Of a stretch of DNA of 14,265 nucleotides, positions 1-5,820 are shown one piece after another. Numbering within the stretch: the stretch's first letter is position 1; each line of letters begins with the position of its first letter. The translations under genes and the position numbers were made by a program. The stretch comes from Sphingomonas sp. (GTDB lineage: Bacteria; Pseudomonadota; Alphaproteobacteria; Sphingomonadales; Sphingomonadaceae), in contig JAIERC010000039.1 in NCBI GenBank assembly GCA_019747165.1, positions 1 to 14,265 on the forward strand, written 5' to 3'. The notes under the pieces are model-generated. The model searched no databases, was not told the origin of the DNA, and was given only the letters and a program-made list of their open reading frames with translations.

Positions 1-632
1 CCCGTCAGTGCAGCTGCAGCGACCAGGCCGACGCCTAGCGGCGCGAACCCGTGCATCACGCGAAGCAGCGGCAAGGCAGGGATGAGATCGGGCTGCCGGT
101 GGGCTTTGACCGTAAGCATGAGGAACCAACATATTGCGCTCAGCCACAGGCTGGTCGCCAACAGATGGACGCCATTGTTCAAGCGGTGGAACAGGCCCAA
201 TCCGGCTTCAGTCGCAGCCGCATGGCCGCTCCAGCCAAGCGTCAGCAATGCGCCAGCGAAGCACATGGCCGCAATCAGCGTGGCTTCCCTTCCTGCTCGG
301 CTTGCAAGTATCGCGCAAAGGCCGGCGATCAGCAGCGCAAGGCGTATCAGAAAAGCCATGCCCATTTCGGTGCCGATGATCATCGCCTCGATCATCGGCC
401 AGTCGAGCGAAGCAATCGGCGCGCCCATCATTGCTGCAATCGACACCAGCATCAGCGCGATTGACGACAGCGGCGCAGAAACGGCGACGAGGGTCAAAGC
501 AGCCCTGCCCTCATCCTGCGACACCCACTCGAGGTGGCGCAGCTTCAGCGACCGGAACGCCGTCCAACCGAACAGGCAAAGCAGCGCGCCATAATGCGCA
601 AATCGCAACCCCGGTTCGGCCAGCCCCCCCAC
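1..632 (-). CDS. copD: CopD family copper-transport membrane protein (partial, C-terminus beyond window)
   Basis: Inner-membrane protein of the CopD family, thought to pass copper across the cytoplasmic membrane together with CopC. The visible 210 residues hold several hydrophobic segments (about 11-28, 49-73, 90-113, 117-134 and 152-176) and a NNGVHLLATSLWLSAICW stretch typical of the family. About 100 residues appear to be missing at the window edge, given a usual length near 300. I chose a GTG start at 632-630, 7 bases after the copC stop, because the frame is closed by a stop at 671-669 and there is no ATG between. A run of seven G follows the GTG directly. It is the last visible gene of a copABCD operon and is probably translated by coupling to copC. 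The family call is firm; the exact start is less certain. Confidence 0.9.
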   Translation of the reverse strand, partial: MGGLAEPGLRFAHYGALLCLFGWTAFRSLKLRHLEWVSQDEGRAALTLVAVSAPLSSIALMLVSIAAMMGAPIASLDWPMIEAMIIGTEMGMAFLIRLALLIAGLCAILASRAGREATLIAAMCFAGALLTLGWSGHAAATEAGLGLFHRLNNGVHLLATSLWLSAICWFLMLTVKAHRQPDLIPALPLLRVMHGFAPLGVGLVAAAALT

Positions 633-639
633 GCTGTTG

Positions 640-1029
640 TCAGCTGACGATGAAGTTGACGGTGCCGTTCATGCGATGCCCATCGGCTCCCGCGGCCTGC
701 CAGCGCACCTCATAGGTTCCGGCGCGCAGCGGCTGTCGTAGGGTGAGCGTCATGGTCTTGTTGCCATTGCTCCAGGCCGTCGTGAAATTGCGGATCACCA
801 TCTCGCCGTGGTTCGCCATCCCGGGCATCGCGGTCATGACGATGCTGGCGGCGGCGGTCGGCGGCAACAAGGCTTCGCTGAATGTGAGGGTCACCGCCCG
901 CGGGCGCGCAACGGTTGCGCCCTCAGCAGGAGTCGAGGCGACGACGCGCGTATGGGCGAGCGCGATCGACGGGGCCGCAAGCGGCGCAGCGATCATGGCA
1001 ATTGCGGCGAGGAGAGATGCGAATTTCAT
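640..1029 (-). CDS. copC: CopC periplasmic copper-binding protein
   Basis: Periplasmic copper chaperone of 129 residues. Residues 1-25 form a signal peptide ending in ALA. The mature protein would begin with His26, matching the N-terminal His ligand for Cu(II) in the CopC family, and DGHRMNG near the C-terminus supplies the second conserved His. The segment MTAMPGMANHGEM carries the Met cluster expected for Cu(I). I chose the ATG at 1029-1027, not the upstream in-frame ATG at 1167, because AAGGA lies just upstream and the signal peptide then begins correctly (MKFASLLAAI). The gene follows copB after 16 bases and precedes copD by 7 bases, so it should share the cop transcript and hand copper to CopD or CopA. 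Confidence 0.94.
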   Translation of the reverse strand: MKFASLLAAIAMIAAPLAAPSIALAHTRVVASTPAEGATVARPRAVTLTFSEALLPPTAAASIVMTAMPGMANHGEMVIRNFTTAWSNGNKTMTLTLRQPLRAGTYEVRWQAAGADGHRMNGTVNFIVS

Positions 1030-1045
1030 GGGGTATTCCTTTGCT

Positions 1046-2164
1046 TCAAAACCAGAAACGGATGCCGACAAGATAGTTGGTAACGCTGGAATCCTCGCCG
1101 CGCGCGCGGGCATAATCGGCGCTGCCGCCGAGGCGCCAGCTTTGTTCGATGCCGATATAGGGGGCAAACTCGCGGATGAATTCGTAGCGCAGCCGCACGC
1201 CGACCTCGACCGAGTCGATCCCTGAACCGATGCCGAGGCGCGGAATGTCCTGCGCCGACAAGTTCACCTCGGCGCGCGGTTGCACGATCAGACGCTGCGT
1301 GATCCGCTGGTCGACCTCGCCCTCTATCCGCGCCGTGAGATCGCCGCGCTGTGACAGAAACAATGCGGCGTCGACTTCAAACATATAGGGCGAAAGCCCT
1401 TGCACGCCGATCACTGCATGTGTGGTGTCGGGTCCGCCGAGGTCTTGCCGCACGCCCGCCTGCAGATCCCAGAAGGGCGCAATGGCCCGGGCGTAAAGCG
1501 CCTGAACTTCGGCTTGTTCAATCGGTTCGCCGAACGTGCCTTCACCTTCGCTCTTGAACCAGAGCCGGCTCGTCGGGCCACCATAATAGCCCTGAAGATC
1601 CCACAGATAGCCCTCACGGCCGTCGCGCACCTGCGTCTCGAAACGATCTCCCTGGAACCAGAAGACCGGAAAATCGCCATGGGTGCGTTGCAGATCCTCG
1701 CGCGACGCTCGCATCGCGTCGGCGCCCCAAATGGCATCGGCAGCGCGCGGTGGACCGCTTCCGACCTCAGGTGGCGGCGGGGTTTCCATGGCAGGTCCAG
1801 GCGATGCCGACGCTGCGTCGTCCATCATGCCATGATCCATGGTGCTGTGGTCCATGCCAGCCATCGGATCGGCAGGCGCAGCCGGCCCACCCGTCATGTC
1901 ATGGCCCGCGTGAGGGTCGATTGGCTCAGCGGTCGCAGGCTGCTCAGGCATTACGTGCCCCGCGTGCGGATCGGCCGGATCAGGCGCGGGCGTAGTCGGC
2001 GCGGCCGGCATGCCGTGCCCGGCATGGGGATCGCCGGGCGCTGGAGCAGGTGTCGGCGCTGGCGCTGGCGCAGGCATTGCATGCCCTTGATGCTGCGCGA
2101 AGGCCGGGACGGAGATCATCGCGCTCCCGAGCAGGGCCGCTGACAGGACAGACCGCACGCTCAT
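1046..2164 (-). CDS. copB: CopB outer-membrane copper resistance protein
   Basis: CopB/PcoB family outer-membrane protein of 372 residues. Residues 1-23 are a signal peptide (AFA/Q). Residues 24-140 form a Pro/Ala/His/Met-rich linker with three DPHAGH repeats and a MDHSTMDHGMM cluster, a plausible periplasmic copper-collecting segment. From about 143 (DAIWGADAM) to the end is the conserved CopB beta-barrel, with alternating aromatic and polar strands and a C-terminal Phe (GIRFWF), the usual signal for outer-membrane insertion. The ATG overlaps the copA stop in an ATGA arrangement, so the two genes are probably translationally coupled. CopB acts with the multicopper oxidase CopA to keep copper out of the cytoplasm; its exact transport role in the family is not settled. 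Confidence 0.93.
   Translation of the reverse strand: MSVRSVLSAALLGSAMISVPAFAQHQGHAMPAPAPAPTPAPAPGDPHAGHGMPAAPTTPAPDPADPHAGHVMPEQPATAEPIDPHAGHDMTGGPAAPADPMAGMDHSTMDHGMMDDAASASPGPAMETPPPPEVGSGPPRAADAIWGADAMRASREDLQRTHGDFPVFWFQGDRFETQVRDGREGYLWDLQGYYGGPTSRLWFKSEGEGTFGEPIEQAEVQALYARAIAPFWDLQAGVRQDLGGPDTTHAVIGVQGLSPYMFEVDAALFLSQRGDLTARIEGEVDQRITQRLIVQPRAEVNLSAQDIPRLGIGSGIDSVEVGVRLRYEFIREFAPYIGIEQSWRLGGSADYARARGEDSSVTNYLVGIRFWF
1895..2032 (-). repeat. Coding repeat in copB: three DPHAGHxM units
   Basis: Within CopB, DPHAGHGM (residues 45-52), DPHAGHVM (65-72) and DPHAGHDM (83-90) are spaced 18-20 residues apart in Pro/Ala-rich linkers. Each unit offers two His and one Met as soft copper ligands. 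Such segments vary in copy number between CopB proteins and can expand or shrink by recombination. Confidence 0.85.
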
Positions 2165-4026
2165 GCGCCGCCGCCCGGACCGACCACGGTCACGGTCTGC
2201 ATCATCCCGCCATGCATGTGATACATCAGGTGGCAGTGGAATGCCCAGTCGCCGGGTTCGTTGGCGGTGAGATCAAATTGCGCGCTGGCGCCGGGCTGGA
2301 CGATCACGACGTTCTTGCGCGGCTGATGCGCAGCGCTTTCCCCGTTGACCAGTTCGAAGAACATGCCGTGCAGATGGATGGGGTGCGCCATCATCGTGTT
2401 GTTGATGAGCTTCACCCGCACCCGCTCGTTCCATGCAAAACGGATCGGCACGTCGCTGACGGCCGAATACATCCGTCCGTCGAACGACCACATGTAGCGC
2501 TCCATGTTGCCCGTCAGGTGGAGTTCGAGCAGCCGCGAAGGCTCGCGCGTGTCGGGGTTGGCCTCAAGCGCGGTGAGCATCCGATAGTTGAGCACGCGGT
2601 GCGGCACATCGCGCAGGCCAAGCCCGGGATCGCCCATTTTGTCGACCGGCGCCATCGACACCATGTCCACGCCCGGGCCGACTGCGACATCGGGCGGTAG
2701 CAGCGTGGTGTCGCGCATCATCATCCCGTCCATGCTCATGCCGTCCATCGCCATGCCCGCCATTGCGCCATCGGCGGCGTCAGCAGGTACGGCCGGATCG
2801 CCATGGCCCATGGCGGCGTGGTCCATTTCGCTTGCTGCAGCATCTGCGGCGGCGCCGCCATGATCCATCATGCTGTGATCCATGCCATCAGAGCCGTGGT
2901 TCATGCCCATGTCGCCCATGGTCAACAGCGGCGGATCGCGCAGGGCCGGCACCGCAGCGCGCGCGCCGGGGCGGCTCGCCAGCATCGCCAGAGCCATGCC
3001 TGATCGGTCCATCGATTCGCCCACGATGGCATAGGCATCAGCCTCACCGGGAGTGACGATCACGTCATAGATTTCAGCCGTGCCGATCTGGAATTCGTCG
3101 ACCTCAACCGGGCGCACATTCTGGCCATCGGCAGCGATGATAGTCATCGGCAGGCCTGGAATGCGAACATTGAAAAAGCTTTGCGCGGATCCATTGATGA
3201 TGCGCAGCCGCACGCGTTCTCCGGCGCGGAACAGATATTCCATCCCCTCGGTTGGGCCGCGCCCGTTGGCGAGGAAGGTGTAGGTCGGCGCGCCGATATC
3301 CATGATGTCGGTCGGCATCATCCGCATTTCGGCCCACATCCGCCGTTCTTCACCCGACATCGGATATTGGTCAGTCCAGGTGCTCAGCTGCCGATTGAAA
3401 TAGCCTTCGCCCGTGCGCAACCGGCTCATGATGAAATGCGGATCGAGCACGGTGAAGTCGCTCAGCAGCAGGATGTAATCGCGATCAAACTGCACCGGCT
3501 CGGCCCCTGCCGGATCGATGATCATCGGGCCGTAATGGCCGGATTGCTCCTGCAGACCCGAATGGCTGTGATACCAATAGGTGCCCGACTGGCGGATGGG
3601 GAACTCGTAGGTGAAGGTCTGGCCCGGTTTGATACCGGGAAAGCTGATGCCCGGCACCCCATCCATGTGGAACGGCAAAAGGAAGCCGTGCCAGTGGACC
3701 GACGTATCGGTCTCCAGGTTATTGGTGACATTCAGGCGGACATTCTGCCCTTCGCGCAGCCGGATCAGCGGGCCGGGGACACTGCCATTGACGGCAATGC
3801 CCGGGCCGCGCCGCCCTTCGACAATGCGGTGGCCGCTGCCAACGGTCAGATCGATGACATCGCCTGATAGCTCGCCAAAGCCTGCTGGAATACGCGGGCC
3901 GCCGCGCCCATGGCTGCCGCTGCGGTGGACGCTATGCCCTTGCGCCCAGGCCGGCATGGCAGCGAAGGCGGATCCCGCGCCGAGGGCGGCGATCAGGTGA
4001 CGTCGTGTAAGGTTCGGACTGTTCAT
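2161..4026 (-). CDS. copA: CopA/PcoA periplasmic multicopper oxidase
   Basis: Multicopper oxidase of 621 residues that oxidises Cu(I) to the less toxic Cu(II) in the periplasm; it is not the CopA P-type ATPase. A twin-arginine signal (LTRRHLIAA, residues 6-14, then AWA/Q) shows export in folded form with copper loaded. Copper-site motifs are all present: HWHG (111-114), WYHSHS (151-156), HPIHLHG (548-554) and the C-terminal HCHLMYHMHGGM (597-608), which carries the Cys and axial Met of the type 1 site and the bridging His pair. A Met/His-rich insert spans about 370-440. The stop overlaps the copB ATG. The start is preceded only by the weak AGAAGC, and a candidate sigma-factor promoter ends 7 bases upstream, so the mRNA from it could be almost leaderless. 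Confidence 0.96.
   Translation of the reverse strand: MNSPNLTRRHLIAALGAGSAFAAMPAWAQGHSVHRSGSHGRGGPRIPAGFGELSGDVIDLTVGSGHRIVEGRRGPGIAVNGSVPGPLIRLREGQNVRLNVTNNLETDTSVHWHGFLLPFHMDGVPGISFPGIKPGQTFTYEFPIRQSGTYWYHSHSGLQEQSGHYGPMIIDPAGAEPVQFDRDYILLLSDFTVLDPHFIMSRLRTGEGYFNRQLSTWTDQYPMSGEERRMWAEMRMMPTDIMDIGAPTYTFLANGRGPTEGMEYLFRAGERVRLRIINGSAQSFFNVRIPGLPMTIIAADGQNVRPVEVDEFQIGTAEIYDVIVTPGEADAYAIVGESMDRSGMALAMLASRPGARAAVPALRDPPLLTMGDMGMNHGSDGMDHSMMDHGGAAADAAASEMDHAAMGHGDPAVPADAADGAMAGMAMDGMSMDGMMMRDTTLLPPDVAVGPGVDMVSMAPVDKMGDPGLGLRDVPHRVLNYRMLTALEANPDTREPSRLLELHLTGNMERYMWSFDGRMYSAVSDVPIRFAWNERVRVKLINNTMMAHPIHLHGMFFELVNGESAAHQPRKNVVIVQPGASAQFDLTANEPGDWAFHCHLMYHMHGGMMQTVTVVGPGGGA
2707..2919 (-). other. 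Met/His-rich copper-binding insert in CopA
   Basis: CopA residues about 370-440 contain repeated MGxMxM, MDHSMMDHG, MDHAAMGHG and MDGMSMDGMMM elements between conserved cupredoxin domains. CopA/PcoA proteins carry such inserts and they are thought to hold extra copper. The length and composition differ strongly from the rest of the protein. Confidence 0.85.
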
Positions 4027-4032
4027 ACGCTT

Positions 4033-4605
4033 CTATACGCGCGTGTCCGGGCCACCCCTCACAATGCCCACCAATTTTTGACGCGCGCGAGAAAGCCGCG
4101 TCTCGACCGCCTTAACACTGATGCCCAGCGTCATTGCTGTCTCCTGCTGGCTCAACCCCTCAACCGTGCACAAAATCAACACGTCTTTCAGCTTGGCCGG
4201 AAGCTCCGCGATCGCACTGGCGGTCGCGGCAAGCTCGGCGCGGTCTGCAGCAAGTGTTTCCGCAGAAGGCGTATCATCAGCGATCCAGTCCGCCGTGTGC
4301 TCGGGCATCGGCAGGCCGATGAACCGCCTGACCGCGCGGCGACGAGCCCAGTCCCGGCATTTGTTCAGCGTAATGGCGCTGATCCAGGCCTTGAAAGGTC
4401 GCTCGGGATCATAGCGGTTGAGCGCAGCAAACGCGGCGACGAACGCTTCCTGCGCAATATCGAAGGCTTCTTCGGGATCGCCCGTCGCCGAGCGCGCAAG
4501 CCGGTAGACGGTCTCACGGTAGCGCTCAACCAGCGCACGTTGCGCGCCGGACCCTCCGGCCCGTGCGTCGCGTATAAGCGCCGCATCCAGATTGTCTGAG
4601 GTCAC
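4033..4605 (-). CDS. ECF-type RNA polymerase sigma factor (CnrH-like)
   Basis: Cytoplasmic extracytoplasmic-function sigma factor of 190 residues. Region 2 lies at about 20-92 (DIAQEAFVAAFAAL, then RPFKAWISAITLNKCRDWARRR) and region 4 at about 135-180 (ELPAKLKDVLIL, then the helix-turn-helix LSQQETAMTLGISVKAVETRLSRARQKL). The start is GTG at 4605-4603, overlapping the TGA of the sensor gene as GTGA, which suggests translational coupling and fixed stoichiometry. The order small TM protein, CnrX-like sensor, sigma factor equals cnrYXH of Cupriavidus metallidurans, where the sigma factor is held at the membrane until metal binds the sensor. Here it directly precedes copABCD, so copper resistance genes are its probable targets. 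A candidate target promoter sits at its own 3' end. Confidence 0.93.
   Translation of the reverse strand: MTSDNLDAALIRDARAGGSGAQRALVERYRETVYRLARSATGDPEEAFDIAQEAFVAAFAALNRYDPERPFKAWISAITLNKCRDWARRRAVRRFIGLPMPEHTADWIADDTPSAETLAADRAELAATASAIAELPAKLKDVLILCTVEGLSQQETAMTLGISVKAVETRLSRARQKLVGIVRGGPDTRV
4034..4061 (-). promoter_or_regulatory. Candidate ECF sigma-factor promoter for copA (copy 2)
   Basis: On the minus strand TGAGGGGT (4061-4054) is followed after 12 bases by CGCGTATA (4041-4034). The same two 8-mers with the same 12-base spacing occur at 5342-5315 in front of the cnrY-like gene, while the spacers are unrelated. The element covers the last codons of the sigma-factor gene; its TA at 4035-4034 is part of the TAG stop. 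The core spacing (TGAGGG to GTATA, 17 bases) suits a sigma70-family promoter. Transcription would begin about 4029-4026, at or just before the copA ATG. Recognition by the adjacent sigma factor is inference. Confidence 0.65.
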
Positions 4606-5039
4606 TGCGGCTGTGTAGCGAGGCTCTTGCTAACCACCGCATCGAACCGCGCCTGTTGATCGGGACGAAGAATGGCCCGCATCGCGAAAACATGCTCGAG
4701 CGTCGCCTTCTGGAGATCCCCCATCGCATCATGCGTATCGTCCACCGCCGCAGAAACGCGGGGACCATTTTCATGTTCGGCGGCGATGGCGTCGCCGAGG
4801 AGTGCATTGCTTCGCCTGAGCCGGTCTTCGAGCGCCTCGCGCCGCGCAGCAAACTGGCGCTCCAGTGCGGTCAGTTCTTGTTCCTGGGCCGGATCAAGGT
4901 CGAGCTCACCATGAATCAAGGCATGGAGTTCAGCCCCACCATGGTGCGGTGCGGGTTGAAGCATGCGCCCAAGCCACACCCCGACCAGCGCGAGCGCAAT
5001 GATCAGCGCCGCTACCAAGGCGATACGACGAAGATTCAT
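4602..5039 (-). CDS. CnrX-like periplasmic heavy-metal sensor
   Basis: Membrane-anchored periplasmic sensor of 145 residues: one N-terminal TM helix at about 6-24, then an all-helical CnrX/Spy-type domain (helices near 47-85 and 95-137). CnrX binds Ni or Co through His42, His46, Glu63, His119 and Met123. This protein has His39, His43, Glu60, His116 and Met120, the same five ligands with identical spacing, seen in LHALIH, TALE and EHVFAM. It therefore probably has an intact six-coordinate metal site. Its start overlaps the upstream small gene (ATGA) and its stop overlaps the sigma-factor start (GTGA). It should bind the CnrY-like protein and release the sigma factor on metal binding. The family is firm; whether the inducing metal is copper, cobalt or nickel cannot be read from the sequence. 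Confidence 0.9.
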   Translation of the reverse strand: MNLRRIALVAALIIALALVGVWLGRMLQPAPHHGGAELHALIHGELDLDPAQEQELTALERQFAARREALEDRLRRSNALLGDAIAAEHENGPRVSAAVDDTHDAMGDLQKATLEHVFAMRAILRPDQQARFDAVVSKSLATQPQ

Positions 5040-5293
5040 TCCTGACCCAATGCAATCAAGGGCGTAAGCGAAGAAGGCGGCCCGAAGGCAGCCAGGGGCA
5101 CCTCGGCGCGTGCTGGCACCTGGAGCCCGCCGACGACCCCCATCCCCAACGACACAACGAGCCCCAGTCCGAGCATAGCCCGCGTCTGCCGCACCTCGTT
5201 CTGCGCGCGAGCCGCCAGCCTTCCGCCGTCAAGGGCGGAAAGATCCGGCACGGGAAGCCCGGCCAGTCGGGCGAGATTTGCGTCGAGGTCCAT
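5036..5293 (-). CDS. Small single-TM protein, probable CnrY-like anti-sigma factor
   Basis: Protein of 85 residues that I do not recognise by sequence alone. Residues 1-38 are polar with amphipathic helices (DANLARLAGL, then GGRLAARAQNEVRQTR), residues about 40-57 are a single hydrophobic TM segment, and 58-85 would be a short periplasmic tail. This is the size and layout of CnrY, whose cytoplasmic N-terminus grips the sigma factor CnrH and whose tail is bound by CnrX. Position agrees: it is first in a three-gene set with 4-base overlaps, before a CnrX-like sensor and an ECF sigma factor. AAGGAG (5306-5301) is 7 bases from the ATG at 5293 and 4 bases from a tandem ATG at 5296, so I prefer 5293. 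A frame extending upstream to 5740 is only the shadow of merR. Confidence 0.78.
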   Translation of the reverse strand: MDLDANLARLAGLPVPDLSALDGGRLAARAQNEVRQTRAMLGLGLVVSLGMGVVGGLQVPARAEVPLAAFGPPSSLTPLIALGQE

Positions 5294-5314
5294 CATGAAG
5301 CTCCTTCGGGATTG

Positions 5315-5342
5315 TATACGCGGGCGCGGCAAATACCCCTCA
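5315..5342 (-). promoter_or_regulatory. Candidate autoregulatory ECF promoter of the cnrYXH-like operon (copy 1)
   Basis: On the minus strand TGAGGGGT (5342-5335), 12 bases, then CGCGTATA (5322-5315). The TGA of the first box is the stop codon of merR. A start of transcription near 5310-5307 would give a very short leader holding the AAGGAG of the cnrY-like gene. The identical box pair with identical spacing precedes copA, which is what one expects for autoregulation plus target control by one ECF sigma factor. Confidence 0.68.
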
Positions 5343-5747
5343 TGTTGCCACCTTCGATCCTGCATTTTCTTGGTCAAAGCTGAAAGCATCGATGATGGGA
5401 CAGGGTCCGGATTGTTCCGACGCACAGTCATCTGCGAGCCTGACGAGGGCTCCCCGCATGGTTTGCAACGTCGCGATTTTCTCATCGAGAGCCGCGATCC
5501 TAACGCGTGCCAGATTCTGCGCCGCTGTGCGATCGCCCGTATCGAGAGCAAGAAGGGTCGCGATCTCGTCAAGCGTGAAGCCCGCAGTCTGCGCCGAGCG
5601 GATCGATTGCAAACGGCCAAGATCGATGCGCGTATAGCGGCGTGGCCCCTCATGCCGCGCAGGCTGCGCCAGCAATCCGCGCCGCTGATAATAGCGGATC
5701 GTCTCGACATTGACCCTGCCTGCGCGGGCAAATTCACCAATTTTCAT
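5340..5747 (-). CDS. MerR-family metal-responsive transcriptional regulator
   Basis: Dimeric DNA-binding activator of 135 residues. Residues 1-68 form the winged helix-turn-helix (KIGEFARAGRVNVETIRYYQRRGLL, close to mercury MerR), followed by the long dimer helix (about 76-108) and the metal loop C108-ASEQSGP-C116-PIIDAF. The two loop cysteines are 8 apart, as in CueR; mercury MerR has 9. The position of the first MerR cysteine (Cys82), which is Ser in monovalent-metal sensors, is Thr74 here. The metal is therefore uncertain: a Cu/Ag/Au-type site or an atypical mercury-type regulator. I start at ATG 5747 because AAGGGTG then stands at a workable distance; a GTG at 5753 lies inside that site. 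It is divergent from the glutaredoxin-MauE gene and presumably controls it through the operator between them. Confidence 0.9.
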   Translation of the reverse strand: MKIGEFARAGRVNVETIRYYQRRGLLAQPARHEGPRRYTRIDLGRLQSIRSAQTAGFTLDEIATLLALDTGDRTAAQNLARVRIAALDEKIATLQTMRGALVRLADDCASEQSGPCPIIDAFSFDQENAGSKVAT

Positions 5748-5755
5748 TTTCACCC

Positions 5756-5787
5756 TTGATTCCGTACCATGGTACGGGACCTATATG
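5756..5787 (+). promoter_or_regulatory. MerR-type operator within a long-spacer promoter
   Basis: TTGATT (5756-5761) is followed by the perfect 16-bp palindrome CCGTACCATGGTACGG (5762-5777) and a TATATG -10-like box (5782-5787), with a spacer of 20 bases. MerR activators bind a dyad between -35 and -10 boxes set 19-20 bases apart and untwist it. The half-sites CCGTAC/GTACGG with a 4-base centre equal those I recall from the Tn501 mer operator. The promoter points at the glutaredoxin-MauE gene, and the -35 box lies 9 bases from the merR start, so merR is probably autoregulated. Confidence 0.85.
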
Positions 5788-5820
5788 GGCTGCATTGCTG
5801 CGATCCAAAGGAAATCTCCA

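Noticed and set aside
624..648. Run of seven G at the copD start and the 10-bp palindrome GTCAGCTGAC (639-648) at the copC stop as phase-variation or operator signals
   Set aside because: A run of seven in GC-rich DNA is not exceptional, and the palindrome lies in the conserved end of copC inside an operon. I see no second copy.
51..715. Several plus-strand open frames of 80-170 codons over the first 700 bases
   Set aside because: They lie opposite copD and copC, are rich in Arg/Pro/Ser/Ala as GC-rich antisense frames are, and show no domain or ribosome binding site.
1030..1167. Longer copC start at ATG 1167
   Set aside because: It would put 46 residues before a proper signal peptide and overlap the end of copB; AAGGA stands before ATG 1029.
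4569..4576. Further CGCGTATA octamers on the plus strand at 4569-4576 and 5629-5636
   Set aside because: Neither has a TGAGGGGT-like box 12 bases upstream, both are inside coding sequence, and neither points at a gene start.
5294..5740. 234-codon minus-strand frame running from 5740 through the cnrY-like gene
   Set aside because: The upstream part is the out-of-frame shadow of merR with Arg/Ser-rich sequence; a strong ribosome binding site and the sensible protein begin at 5293/5296.
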